Assembly (NCBI RefSeq): GCF_009760925.1 | Contig: NZ_VRLV01000023.1 | Location: 62,001 to 126,000 of the forward strand | Length of the DNA stretch: 64,000 nt | Direction of reading: 5' to 3' | From: Nonomuraea typhae | Lineage (GTDB): Bacteria > Actinomycetota > Actinomycetes > Streptosporangiales > Streptosporangiaceae | Shown here: piece after piece, positions 35,314-43,923 of the stretch | How positions within the stretch are numbered: position 1 is the stretch's first letter | Layout: each line of letters starts with the position of its first letter | Position numbers and translations under genes: made by a program | Notes under the pieces: model-generated | Told to the model about the DNA's origin: nothing | Database searches by the model: none | The model's input: only the letters and a program-made list of their open reading frames with translations

Positions 35314-36992
35314 GAGACCAGCACCTCCTCCTGCGCGCCCACCCCGCCGAAGGCCCGATAGCGCCGGTATCGGCGGCGCAGCAGCTCGCCCTCGTCGAGC
35401 GAGGCGAGCGCGCGCAGAGCGCCGGCGCACACCATGCGCAGCCGCTCGGCCGCCGCCAGGTGGTCGGCCGCCGCCCCGCCCTCCGGCTCGCGGATCACGC
35501 CGTCCACGATTCCCAGCTCCAGCAGCGAGCGCGGGTCCACACGGAGCGCGGCAGCGGCCCTCGGAGCGGCGGCCGGGTCGTTCCAGAGAATGGCCGCGCA
35601 GCCCTCCGGGGTGATGACCGAGTAGACGGCGTTCTCCAGGATCAGCACCCGGTCGGCGACGGCCAGGGCCAGGGCGCCGCCGCTGCCGCCCTCGCCGGTG
35701 ATGACGCAGACGACCGGAACGGAGACGCCGGCCAGCAGCCGCAGGTTCTCGGCGATCGCGACCGCCTGCCCGTTCTCCTCCGCGCTCTTACCCGGGTAGG
35801 CGCCCGGCGTGTCCACCAGCGTCAGCACGGGCAGGCCGAGCCGGTCGGCCAGGCGGATGAGCCGGGCGGCTTTGCGGTAGCCCGAGGGGCTGGCCATGCC
35901 GAAGTTGCGCCGCGACAGCTCGGCGGCGTCGTGTCCCTTCTGGTGGCCGATCACCACCAGGGGCAGGCCCTCCAGCCGCCCGATGCCGCCCACGATGGCC
36001 GGGCAGTCGGCCGCGATGCGGTCTCCGCGCAGCTCGTCGAAGTCGTCCAGCACGAGGTGGAAATAGTCGAGAGCCGTGGGCCGCCGCAGGTCCCTCGCCT
36101 GCCGTACGACTTCCCACGGCTCTCGGGCGGGCAGCCGCGCGGCTTCCTCGACCAGCACCTCGCCCGGTGTCGCGGCGGGCGCCTGCGCCGGGCCCGCGGG
36201 CGCGGCCGGCCGGGGCCGCCGGGTGCCCGCCGACAGGATCCTGGCCAGCGTCGGCCGAAGCTCGGAGCGCCGCCTGATCATGTCCACCATGCCGTGTTCC
36301 AGCAGGAATTCGGCGGTCTGGAAGTCGGCGGGAAGCTGTTCGCGGATGGTCTGCTCGATGACCCGGCGACCGGCGAAACCCAGCCGGGCCCGCGGCTCGC
36401 AGACGATCACATCGGTCAGCGTCGCGAAGGAGGCGGCCACCCCGCCGAAGGTGGGATCGGTGACCAGCGAGACGGTCATCAGCCCGGCCTGCTGGAGCGT
36501 GCCGAGGACCTGGCTGGTCTTGGCCATCTGCATGAGCGAGACGGGCCCCTCCTGCATCCGCGCGCCGCCCGAGGCCGTGACGATCAGCAGCGGGAGGTGC
36601 TCGTGGAGCGCGCGCTCGGCGGTCCTGGTGATCATCTCTCCCACTGCGGCGCCGAGGCTGCCGCCCAGGAAGGCGAAGTCCATGACCGCCACCGCCACGG
36701 GCTGGCCCTCGATCCGGCCCCTGGCGCAGAGCACCGCCTCCGTGAGGCCGGTGCGCCGCCGCGCGCGGGCGATCCGGTCGGGGTACGGCAGGCTGTCGAC
36801 GAAGCCCAGGGGGTCGCGCGTCTCCACGGGGAAGTCGAGCAGCTCGGCATCGGGATCCAGCAGCTGCTCCAGGCGCCGGGAAGCGCTGAGCGGGAAGTGG
36901 TGTTCGCACTCCGGGCAGACCTCGAGGTTGCGCTCGATCTTCCTGCCGTACACCAGGTGCCGGCAGCCCGGGCACATGCGCCATTCGCTCAT
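35310..36992 (-). CDS. accDA: AccD-AccA fused carboxyltransferase
   Basis: 560 residues joining both transferase subunits. Residues 1-~265 are AccD: a four-Cys zinc ribbon (Cys7, 10, 26, 29; [13 protein letters not shown]) and [21 protein letters not shown]. After an Ala/Pro linker (~270-290), residues ~295-560 are AccA ([54 protein letters not shown]). Transfers CO2 to acetyl-CoA to make malonyl-CoA. Overlaps the ACP stop and accB start by 4 bp each, so it is translationally coupled to the PKS. Confidence 0.95.
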   Translation of the reverse strand: MSEWRMCPGCRHLVYGRKIERNLEVCPECEHHFPLSASRRLEQLLDPDAELLDFPVETRDPLGFVDSLPYPDRIARARRRTGLTEAVLCARGRIEGQPVAVAVMDFAFLGGSLGAAVGEMITRTAERALHEHLPLLIVTASGGARMQEGPVSLMQMAKTSQVLGTLQQAGLMTVSLVTDPTFGGVAASFATLTDVIVCEPRARLGFAGRRVIEQTIREQLPADFQTAEFLLEHGMVDMIRRRSELRPTLARILSAGTRRPRPAAPAGPAQAPAATPGEVLVEEAARLPAREPWEVVRQARDLRRPTALDYFHLVLDDFDELRGDRIAADCPAIVGGIGRLEGLPLVVIGHQKGHDAAELSRRNFGMASPSGYRKAARLIRLADRLGLPVLTLVDTPGAYPGKSAEENGQAVAIAENLRLLAGVSVPVVCVITGEGGSGGALALAVADRVLILENAVYSVITPEGCAAILWNDPAAAPRAAAALRVDPRSLLELGIVDGVIREPEGGAAADHLAAAERLRMVCAGALRALASLDEGELLRRRYRRYRAFGGVGAQEEVLVS

Positions 36993-37246
36993 GCGGCTGC
37001 TCCTTGGGCTGCGGTTACCAGCTCGACCAGGCGGCGCGGGGTGTCGGCGGCCAGGAAGGTGTCGTCGGCCAGGATCACGGAGAACTCCTTCTCGATCCGG
37101 GCGGCCGTCTCCAGCAGCGCCAGCGAGTCGTAGCCCAGGTGGCCGAAGGACACGTCGGCGATGTCGGCCACGGAGGTGATCTCCGCGCTCTCCCCCGCCA
37201 CCTGGCTCATGATCCGGACGAGATCGTCTTGGGTGAAGGTGGCCAT
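36989..37246 (-). CDS. Type II PKS acyl carrier protein
   Basis: 85 residues, ATG with AAGGAGA. Four-helix ACP with the phosphopantetheine site Ser41 in [11 protein letters not shown], then [13 protein letters not shown]. Carries the growing poly-beta-ketone. Lies 52 bp after the CLF gene and overlaps the carboxyltransferase by 4 bp. Confidence 0.96.
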   Translation of the reverse strand: MATFTQDDLVRIMSQVAGESAEITSVADIADVSFGHLGYDSLALLETAARIEKEFSVILADDTFLAADTPRRLVELVTAAQGAAA

Positions 37247-37298
37247 GATCTTCTCCTTGTCGATGGGGTTCAGCCGGGTCCCGTCGGACCGGCGCGGA

Positions 37299-38549
37299 TC
37301 AGCCGGGTGCTCGCAGGACCACCGCCGCGTTGAAGCCGCCGTGGCCGCGCGCCAGCACCAGGGCGGTGTCGACGCGCGTGGACCTGGCCTCGGTCACCAG
37401 GTCGAGCGCGTACTCCTCGAGCGGCTCGGCGACGTTGACGGTGGGCGGGACGAGGTCGTGCTTGATGCTCAGCAGCGCGGTCGCGAGGTCGAGCGCCGCG
37501 CCTCCGGAGTAGAGGCGGCCCGTCATGGTCTTGGGCGCGGTCACCGGTACGCCGCGCGGGCCGAACACCGCCCGCAGCGCCGCCGCCTCGGAGCTGTCCA
37601 GTTCGGGCACGCCGGCGGCGTCGGCGAAGACCACGTCCACCTCGCCTGGCCGTACCCCGGCGTCGGTGAGGGCCAGCTCGATCGCGCGGGACAGCCCGGG
37701 CGGGCGGCCGGCGCCGGGCTTGGGGTCGAAGGTCGCGGCGTATCCGGCGACCCGCCCGTACGGCCGGCGTCCGGGACGCGGCTCCCGCTCCAGGACGAGG
37801 ATCGCCCCGCCCTCGCCCGGCACGAACCCGTGAGCCTGGCCGCTGAACGGCAGGAAGGCGGCACCCGGATCCTCGGCTGTGCTCACGTGGCCGGTGGTCA
37901 GCTGGGCCACCCACCCCCAGGGGCACAGCGAGCCGTCCACGCCCCCGGTCACGACCAGGGCGGCGCCCTTGCGGAACTGGCGGCGGGCCTGGGCCAGCGC
38001 GTCCAGCCCGCCCGCCTGGTCGGTGACCAGGACGCCGCTGGGTCCGCGCAGGTTGTGCCGGATGGAGATCTGGCCGCTGTTGACCGCGTAGAACCAGGCG
38101 AAGGACTGGTAGGCGCTGACGTGCTCGGGGCCCTTGCTCCAGAGCTTCTCCAGCTCCCGATGGGCGAACTCGAACCCGCCGGAACCCGCCGCCGTCACCA
38201 CCCCCAGCTCCAGTTCGTCGAGGGCGGACAGGTCCGCGCCGGAGTCGGCCAGCGCCTCCTGTGCGGCGACGAGCGCCAGGCGGGTCATGTGGTCGGTCTG
38301 CGGCACCAGCCTGCTGGGCAGGTGCTCGGCGGGGCGGAAGTCCTTGACCTCCCCGGCCAGCCGGGCCGGGTACTGGGCGGGGTCGAAGCGGGTGATCCGC
38401 GCGATGCCCGACCGGCCTTGCACGGTCGCCTCCCAGAACGCCTCCGCGCCGAGCCCGTTGGGCGCCGCCACCCCCAGCCCGGTCACCACCGGGGTTATGG
38501 TGCCGGGCCCTGCCCCCGCCGCCGCACCGGCCCTCATCGGCGCGCTCAC
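37299..38549 (-). CDS. Ketosynthase beta / chain length factor
   Basis: 416 residues, GTG start in a GTGA overlap with the KS-alpha stop. Thiolase fold like KS-alpha, but the nucleophile Cys is replaced: VLVTDQAGG with Gln178, the CLF hallmark needed for malonyl decarboxylation/priming in the KS dimer. Other conserved parts are [50 protein letters not shown] sets the number of extender units; I cannot read the length from sequence alone. Confidence 0.96.
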   Translation of the reverse strand: MSAPMRAGAAAGAGPGTITPVVTGLGVAAPNGLGAEAFWEATVQGRSGIARITRFDPAQYPARLAGEVKDFRPAEHLPSRLVPQTDHMTRLALVAAQEALADSGADLSALDELELGVVTAAGSGGFEFAHRELEKLWSKGPEHVSAYQSFAWFYAVNSGQISIRHNLRGPSGVLVTDQAGGLDALAQARRQFRKGAALVVTGGVDGSLCPWGWVAQLTTGHVSTAEDPGAAFLPFSGQAHGFVPGEGGAILVLEREPRPGRRPYGRVAGYAATFDPKPGAGRPPGLSRAIELALTDAGVRPGEVDVVFADAAGVPELDSSEAAALRAVFGPRGVPVTAPKTMTGRLYSGGAALDLATALLSIKHDLVPPTVNVAEPLEEYALDLVTEARSTRVDTALVLARGHGGFNAAVVLRAPG

Positions 38550-39814
38550 GCCGCCCGCCGATCCGGCCGGGTGAGCACCATGGCGCTCTGGAAGCCGCCG
38601 AAGCCGCTGCCCACGCTCAGCACCGTGTCCACCTGCCGCTCCCGGGCGACCAGCGGCACGTAGTCCAGATCACATTCGGGGTCCGGCTCGTGGAGGTTGG
38701 CGGTCGGCGGCACCAGGCAGTGCTCGATGGCCAGGGCACTGGCCGCGATCTCGATGGAGCCGATCGCCCCGAGCGAGTGCCCGACCATGGACTTGATGGA
38801 GCTGACGGGGGTCTCGTAGGCGTGGGCCCCGAGCGAGAGCTTGAACGCCGCGGTCTCGTGCCGGTCGTTCTGCTTGGTGCCCGAGCCGTGCGCGTTGATG
38901 TAGTCGACCGCCTCGGGGTTCAGCCGTGCCTCGTCGAGCGCGGCGGTGACGGCCGCGGCCATCTCCCGCCCGTCTGGCCGCAGCCCCGTCATGTGGTGGG
39001 CGTTGCACCGGGCGGCGAAGCCCGCCACCTCGGCGTAGATGTGGGCGCCCCGGCGCGTGGCCCGTCCCAGCTCCTCCAGGACGAAGACGGCCGCCCCCTC
39101 CCCCAGGACGAACCCGTTTCTGGTGCGGTCGAAGGGACGTGAGGCCGTCCGCGGATCGTCGTTGCGCGGGGTGGTGGCCTTGATGGCGTCGAAGCAAGCC
39201 AGGGTGATGGGGCTGATCGGCGCGTCGGTGGCGCCGGCGATCATCGCGTCGGCCGAGCCCTCCCTGATCAGCTCGATGGCGTGGCCCACCGCGTCGAGCC
39301 CGGAGGTGCAGCCGGTGGAGACCACCGCCACCGGCCCTTCCGCGCCGGCCGTCCAGGCGACCTCGGCCGCCAGCGAGCTGGGCACGAAGTAGTCGTAGAA
39401 ATGGGGCACGCCGTAGCGGTGGTCGGTCAGCCAGGTGCGGCCCCCGTCACTGATGACCACGTACTCGCGCTCCAGGCTGCGGGTGCACCCGATCGCGCTG
39501 CCGATGCTCACGGCCAGCCGCTCGGGGGCGTACTCGCCCGCCTCCAGCCCGCTGTCCGCGATCGCCTCCCGCGCCGACACGACCGCGAACTGCGCCGCCC
39601 GGTCCATCCGCCTGATCTCCTGCGGAGTCAGGCCGTGCGCGACCGGATCGAAGTCGCACTCGGCGGCCACCTGGGAGCGGAACCTCCCGGGATCGCACTG
39701 TGTGATGGTGCGCGTCGCCGTACGCCCTGAGGAGAGCAGCTCCCAGAACGCCTTGGTGCCGATGCCCTCCGGCGCGACGACGCCGATTCCCGTGATCACC
39801 ACCCGGCGGTTCAT
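38546..39814 (-). CDS. Ketosynthase alpha of minimal type II PKS
   Basis: 422 residues, ATG with GGGAGG upstream. Catalytic Cys169 ([11 protein letters not shown]), His309 ([11 protein letters not shown]) and His346 (MVGHSLGA) at the canonical positions of actinomycete KS-alpha. Condenses malonyl units on the ACP with the CLF partner. First gene of a six-gene minus-strand operon to accC. SARP-type heptamers lie 40-80 bp upstream. Confidence 0.98.
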   Translation of the reverse strand: MNRRVVITGIGVVAPEGIGTKAFWELLSSGRTATRTITQCDPGRFRSQVAAECDFDPVAHGLTPQEIRRMDRAAQFAVVSAREAIADSGLEAGEYAPERLAVSIGSAIGCTRSLEREYVVISDGGRTWLTDHRYGVPHFYDYFVPSSLAAEVAWTAGAEGPVAVVSTGCTSGLDAVGHAIELIREGSADAMIAGATDAPISPITLACFDAIKATTPRNDDPRTASRPFDRTRNGFVLGEGAAVFVLEELGRATRRGAHIYAEVAGFAARCNAHHMTGLRPDGREMAAAVTAALDEARLNPEAVDYINAHGSGTKQNDRHETAAFKLSLGAHAYETPVSSIKSMVGHSLGAIGSIEIAASALAIEHCLVPPTANLHEPDPECDLDYVPLVARERQVDTVLSVGSGFGGFQSAMVLTRPDRRAA

Positions 39815-39853
39815 ATGACGCCTCCCATCTCGCGAAATATCGGATTAGCCAGA

Positions 39854-39896
39854 ATCCTTGGCGGATCTGCTCGATCAGGACTCGAGGCTGGCTCGA
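39854..39896 (-). promoter_or_regulatory. SARP-type heptamer array, KS-alpha promoter
   Basis: On the minus strand, heptamers TCGAGCC (39890-39896), TCGAGTC (39879-39885) and TCGAGCA (39868-39874) are spaced exactly 11 bp. AAGGAT (39854-39859) follows 8 bp later as a -10-like hexamer. A fourth TCGAGTC at 39945-39951 is a further 55 bp (5x11) upstream. These are the closest matches in the window to the DnrI/ActII-ORF4 consensus TCGAGC. Confidence 0.85.
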
Positions 39897-39996
39897 AAGT
39901 GGAAGGCCATGGATTTTCCCTGCCGATTTACCGCCAATTAGGCTGACTCGAAAGTGGAAGAGGTCGCGGATTTTCCTGCCGGTTTACCGCCCATTA
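39886..39996. repeat. Imperfect tandem repeat, 55/56 bp, upstream of KS-alpha
   Basis: 39886-39940 and 39941-39996 are adjacent near-copies sharing CTCGAAAGTGGAAG, GATTTTCC, TGCCG and TTTACCGCC. Each copy includes one SARP heptamer in the same phase. The duplication probably added a distal SARP site; the remaining 330 bp to 40328 hold no gene. Confidence 0.85.
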
Positions 39997-40200
39997 GTTC
40001 CCCCGTCCCTATTCGGGACGGCGCTCCGGCGGGAAAATGGAGGCGGGTTACAAGCCGACGTCGGCTCATCTATGGCGCGGGTGAGGCCGTTAATTAGTTT
40101 GGTCGCCGGGCGCTGCTTCAAGGGCCGCACGGCGTTGCCCACAGCCCCACGAGACGGGCAGGGCGCAAGAAGGGCACGGGCCGCGGCAGGGGCAACCACC

Positions 40201-40220
40201 GGCCGGCCTGCACGCCGGCC
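40201..40220 (-). terminator. Hairpin after the MBL cyclase-like gene
   Basis: GGCCGGC and GCCGGCC flank CTGCAC: a 7-bp GC stem with a 6-nt loop about 110 bp past the MBL stop. No T run. A weak factor-independent terminator candidate. Confidence 0.35.
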
Positions 40221-40328
40221 CGCCGGCTACAGGCCCTGACCAGCCAGAAGGTCGTCATCCGCACCGGCCAGGCCGTCCTCGCCGAACCCGGGACGACCTG
40301 ACACCGCAAACCCCTTCCGGCTCAGCCC

Positions 40329-41240
40329 TCACGCATGGCACTCGGGCAAGCGACCGTGGTACTCGACGAGTTCTCCAAATATCGCCACGACGTCGAGCGG
40401 GCTGCCAGGAGCCAGTCCGCGCTCTTCCGCATAGGCCCGATGAAGGTTGGCCACCAGCCGCTCCGCCTCGTTCAGCTCGCCGAAAGGCCCGGGACCGGCG
40501 CAACGGGCCAGTTCCAGCGGCGTCAGCCCGGCCGCCACCCCCTCCTTGGCCAGCCCCTGCAGCCATCGCAGGTAGGCGGCGTTGGCCTCGAGCACCTCCG
40601 GCCCGCTCACCGGCCCGTGCCCGGGCACCACCGTGACCGGATCCAGCGCGCGCAGCCGCTCCAGCGCCTCCAGGCTCCCCTGGACCGATCCCATGAGCAC
40701 GAACGGCGTCGCGCCGGCGAAGACCAGGTCACCGGCGAACAGCACCCGCGAGCGCGGCAGCCAGGCCACGGTGTCGCCGACGGTGTGCGCCGGGCCCAGA
40801 TGGTGCAGGCGGAGCTCGAGGTCGCCGACGTGGAGACCGGTCTCGCCCGACAACGCCACGGTCGGCGCCCGCAGTTCGATCCGCCCCCACTCCACCCCCG
40901 GCCAGAGCCCCTGCAGGGCCAGGCCGGTGGCGAGCACCTCGTCCCGTGTACGGCGGTGCGCGAGCACCGTGGCCTGCGGCCCGAAGACGAAGTTGCCGAA
41001 GACGTGGTCACCGTGGAAGTGGGTGTTGACGATGGTGTCCGGCACCGCGGGGGTGACCGAGGCGATCGCCGCGCGCAGGGCCTCGGCCCTGGCCTGCGTC
41101 GCCGCGGTGTCGATCACGGTCACGGTGTGCTCGCCAACGACGAATCCGGCGTTGTTGAGGCACCAGCCGCCGTCGGGCTGCTCGTAGGCGTAAACGTCGC
41201 CCGCCACCTCGATCAGGCGGGGCTCACCGGCGAATGACAT
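40329..41240 (-). CDS. ActIV-like metallo-beta-lactamase-fold cyclase/hydrolase
   Basis: 303 residues. Metal site THFHGDHVFGN (His74, His76, Asp78, His79), further AHTVGDTVAWLP (His/Asp region), LFAGDLVFAG and VVPGHGPVSG. Closely resembles the MBL-fold proteins in type II PKS clusters such as ActIV, a bifunctional cyclase/thioesterase for the second ring. Could alternatively be a general MBL hydrolase. Divergent from the SRPBCC-hydrolase gene; a SARP-like pair of heptamers sits just upstream, suggesting joint control. Confidence 0.85.
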   Translation of the reverse strand: MSFAGEPRLIEVAGDVYAYEQPDGGWCLNNAGFVVGEHTVTVIDTAATQARAEALRAAIASVTPAVPDTIVNTHFHGDHVFGNFVFGPQATVLAHRRTRDEVLATGLALQGLWPGVEWGRIELRAPTVALSGETGLHVGDLELRLHHLGPAHTVGDTVAWLPRSRVLFAGDLVFAGATPFVLMGSVQGSLEALERLRALDPVTVVPGHGPVSGPEVLEANAAYLRWLQGLAKEGVAAGLTPLELARCAGPGPFGELNEAERLVANLHRAYAEERGLAPGSPLDVVAIFGELVEYHGRLPECHA

Positions 41241-41247
41241 GGGACCG

Positions 41248-41279
41248 ACTGTCCCCCCGCCGTCTTGAGTCGTGCTCGA
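41248..41279 (-). promoter_or_regulatory. SARP-like heptamer pair, MBL promoter
   Basis: On the minus strand TCGAGCA (41273-41279) and TCAAGAC (41262-41268) lie 11 bp apart. Eight bp further GACAGT (41248-41253) fits a -10 hexamer only 7 bp from the ATG, so the transcript would be nearly leaderless. The second heptamer departs from TCGA, so support is moderate. Confidence 0.55.
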
Positions 41280-41320
41280 AGCGCGCCTGCCGTACCCGGA
41301 AGACGGACCCCGTCACCCCT

Positions 41321-41363
41321 TCGACCGGACCTCCAGAGGATCTCGAGTGGCGGCGCCGACACT
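41321..41363 (+). promoter_or_regulatory. SARP-type heptamer array, SRPBCC-hydrolase promoter
   Basis: TCGACCG (41321), TCCAGAG (41332, degenerate) and TCGAGTG (41343) follow an 11-bp period; 8 bp later GACACT (41358-41363) is -10-like. The ATG is at 41404. Same geometry as the KR and KS-alpha arrays. Confidence 0.7.
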
Positions 41364-41403
41364 GCGGCTGACAACCGACGCGTCCGAATTCGAGGTCCCA
41401 TCC

Positions 41404-42972
41404 ATGCACACTGTCGAGAACTCGATCGTCGTCAGGAGCCCGTCGGCTCGCGTGTACGAGGCCTGCACCGACCTGGACCGATGGCCGCGGATCTTCAGCT
41501 CCGTCCAGTCGATGACGCACACCACCGTCGGCGACGGCGAGGTCATCATGGAAATGCGGGTCATCAACGACCTGGGCGAGAACGTCGTGCGCTCGCACCG
41601 CTACTACAACGCGGCGCAGACCTACATCGGCTTCGAGATGCTCTCCCTGCCTCCCGCGATCGCGATGATGAACGGGAGCTGGCAGGTCAAGCCGGACGAG
41701 GCGGGCGCCCGGCTGGAGATCAAGCACCACTTCATCCCCGAGGAGGGCATCGAGGTCACCGCCCAGGAACTGGCCGCGACCATCCACAGCACCACCGAAC
41801 GGGTGCTGGGAGAGCTGCGCGACTACCTGGAGCGCGGGGAGTCCGAGGATCTGCGCGACGCCTACGGCGCGCGGACCGAGGCCAACGGCATCACCGCGGA
41901 GACCTTCGAGAACTGCGAGCTGTTCTTCAGCCGGCTGGGCCTGACCGGGCTCGACTGGGGCGACATCACCCTGGTGCTGAAGGACCTGCGCAAGGTCAGC
42001 ACCTTCGAGGACTGGGACGACTGGCACACCCGCTGGACCGCGCGAGGCGAGCATTACGAGCGCCGCGCGGACGAGGCGGTGGCCGGCGGCTTCCCGGAGA
42101 CCGCCAGGTACGCCTTCCGCCGGGCCGCAGCCTGCCACCACTTCGCCGAGTTCATGTACTTCGACGCCCCGGAGAAGAAGAACGCCAGCCGGGCCAGGGT
42201 GACCGAGGTCTTCGAGCGTGGCCTGCCGTACCTGAAGGAGACCGTGCGGCCGTTCACCGTCCCCTACGGCGACCTGGAGCTGCCCGGCTATCTGCTGGCG
42301 CCGGAGGGTGCGGGGCCGTGGCCGACGGTCATCCTGATCAACGGCCTCGACGCGGCCAAGGAGGTCGAGCTCTACGCCTTCGCCCGGGAGTTCCTGGCCC
42401 GCGGCATGGCGGCCGTCGTGTTCGACGGGCCGGGGCAGGGGCTGCTGCTGGGCCACACCCCGATGGCCGTCGACTTCGAGCGTGTCGTGGCGGCGGTGCT
42501 GGAGGAGGTCAACAAGCAGCCGGAGGTGGACCGCGACCGGATGGGCATCTTCGGGGTGAGCTACGGCGGTTACCTCGCCGCGCGCGCCGCCGCGCTGGTG
42601 CCCGGTTTCAAAGCCTGCGTCAACCTCTCCGGCGGCTACGACCACGACACCTTCCACGACCTCAACGTCATGGTGCGCAAGGACTTCCGCTTCGTCTTCG
42701 AGATGCCCGATGACGACGCGATGGCCGAGCTCGCCAAGACCTCGCTGAACCTCAGGGACGTGCCACCGCTGAGCGTGCCGCTGCTGGCCATCCACGGCGA
42801 GCTCGACTCCATCATCCCGATGGAGTCGTGCGAGCGCATGCTGGAGTGGGCGGCCGGGCAGACCGAGCTCATCCGATACCCCGGGGAGCGGCACGTCGCC
42901 ACCAACTACTTCAACGACTTCATCCCGCGCTTCTGCGACTGGATGGGCGCCAGGCTCGGGGCGACGGGCTGA
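41404..42972 (+). CDS. SRPBCC cyclase domain fused to alpha/beta-hydrolase
   Basis: 522 residues from the ATG at 41404, with GAGG upstream. Residues 1-~145 are a single SRPBCC aromatase/cyclase-like domain (VENSIVVRSPSARVYEACTD). Residues ~190-522 resemble the dihydroxypseudooxynicotine-hydrolase/FrsA group: a helical cap (WHTRW, AACHHFAEFMYF) and a Ser hydrolase with Ser386 (GVSYGGY), Asp468 (HGELDSI), His497 (GERHVATNYF) and an oxyanion INGLDAAKE/DGPGQG. The relatives cleave C-C or C-O bonds. In a polyketide locus it may fold a ring and release or trim the chain. Confidence 0.88.
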   Translation: MHTVENSIVVRSPSARVYEACTDLDRWPRIFSSVQSMTHTTVGDGEVIMEMRVINDLGENVVRSHRYYNAAQTYIGFEMLSLPPAIAMMNGSWQVKPDEAGARLEIKHHFIPEEGIEVTAQELAATIHSTTERVLGELRDYLERGESEDLRDAYGARTEANGITAETFENCELFFSRLGLTGLDWGDITLVLKDLRKVSTFEDWDDWHTRWTARGEHYERRADEAVAGGFPETARYAFRRAAACHHFAEFMYFDAPEKKNASRARVTEVFERGLPYLKETVRPFTVPYGDLELPGYLLAPEGAGPWPTVILINGLDAAKEVELYAFAREFLARGMAAVVFDGPGQGLLLGHTPMAVDFERVVAAVLEEVNKQPEVDRDRMGIFGVSYGGYLAARAAALVPGFKACVNLSGGYDHDTFHDLNVMVRKDFRFVFEMPDDDAMAELAKTSLNLRDVPPLSVPLLAIHGELDSIIPMESCERMLEWAAGQTELIRYPGERHVATNYFNDFIPRFCDWMGARLGATG

Positions 42973-42995
42973 GTCACGCCGCCCGCCCCCGGACG

Positions 42996-43032
42996 ACGAC
43001 GCCGGCGACCTGCCCCCGGTCGCCGGCGTCGT
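42996..43032. terminator. Perfect 14-bp hairpin between convergent genes
   Basis: ACGACGCCGGCGAC (42996-43009) pairs perfectly with GTCGCCGGCGTCGT (43019-43032) around a 9-nt loop. It lies between the converging SRPBCC-hydrolase and histidine kinase genes and very likely terminates both. No T tract, as is common in GC-rich actinomycetes. Confidence 0.8.
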
Positions 43033-43063
43033 TCGTGTCATCCACCAGGAAGAACCCGGATGC

Positions 43064-43795
43064 TCATGCGGCCCTCCTGGGCAGGACGGCCCGCACGAGC
43101 GTGCCGGACTCGGGGGCGGGCAGCACCACGCAGTAGCCGCTGGCCTCCGCCGCCCGCTGCTCCATGGAGTCCAGGCCCATGCCGCGTCGCGCGCCGGGCA
43201 GGGAGGGCGGGCCGATGCCGTCGTCGTCCAGCTCCAGCACCAGGTGCTGCTCGTCGACGACCAGCCGGAGCCGGACGTGCTGGGCGGCGGCGTGCTTGAG
43301 CGCGTTGGTCAGGCCCTCCTTGGCGATGCGGTAGGCGGCCCGCTCGGTGGTCCACGGCAGGTCCAGCTGGTCGCTGGGCACATCGGCGGTGACCGCGACC
43401 CCCGTGCCGCTGAGCCCGGCGGCCAGGCGCACCAGCGCCCCGCCCAGCTTGCCCTGCTCCAGATCCCATGGGTGGGCGTCGTCGATGACCCGGCGGATCT
43501 CACCCATTAGGCGGCCGGCCTCGGCCGCCGCCTCCAAGACCAGCTGGCGGGCAGCCGGATGGTCGGCCACCCGCTCCGCCACCGTGAACAGGCGCAACCG
43601 CAGGCCGGCCAGGGTGGGACCCAGATCGTCGTGGAGATCACGGTGGAGGCGGCGCCGCTCCTCGCGCACGGCCTGCGCGCATTCGCACTCGCAGGCCGAC
43701 GCGGCGGCGAGCTGTAGCGCGTCGGCGAACCTGCGCCACCAGCCCGCGATTCCCGGCCGCACAGGGGGTGTCCAGGTCTGGAGCTCCGCCCCCAC
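43064..43795 (-). CDS. Soluble NarL-type histidine kinase, orphan
   Basis: 243 residues if the GTG at 43795 is used (AAAGGG upstream); the frame is open to about 43897 and the start is uncertain. HisKA_3 box RRRLHRDLHDDLGPTLAGL (His55 in this numbering), HATPase N-box KEGLTNALKHAAAQ, D-box ELDDDGIG and GMGLDSMEQRA. No membrane segment and no input domain; ACECECA is Cys-rich, perhaps redox or metal related. No response regulator is adjacent. Follows the FAD oxidoreductase on the same strand. Confidence 0.75.
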   Translation of the reverse strand: MGAELQTWTPPVRPGIAGWWRRFADALQLAAASACECECAQAVREERRRLHRDLHDDLGPTLAGLRLRLFTVAERVADHPAARQLVLEAAAEAGRLMGEIRRVIDDAHPWDLEQGKLGGALVRLAAGLSGTGVAVTADVPSDQLDLPWTTERAAYRIAKEGLTNALKHAAAQHVRLRLVVDEQHLVLELDDDGIGPPSLPGARRGMGLDSMEQRAAEASGYCVVLPAPESGTLVRAVLPRRAA

Positions 43796-43923
43796 TTTGC
43801 GCCCTTTCTCGTCGCACGTTTCCTGCTGCACTGAACAAGCTATTGGCGCCTGGCTTGACCTTGATAAGAGATAGAACTCAAGGGCGCACCTCAACATCGC
43901 GCCCGGTGAGTAACTCCGGAACA

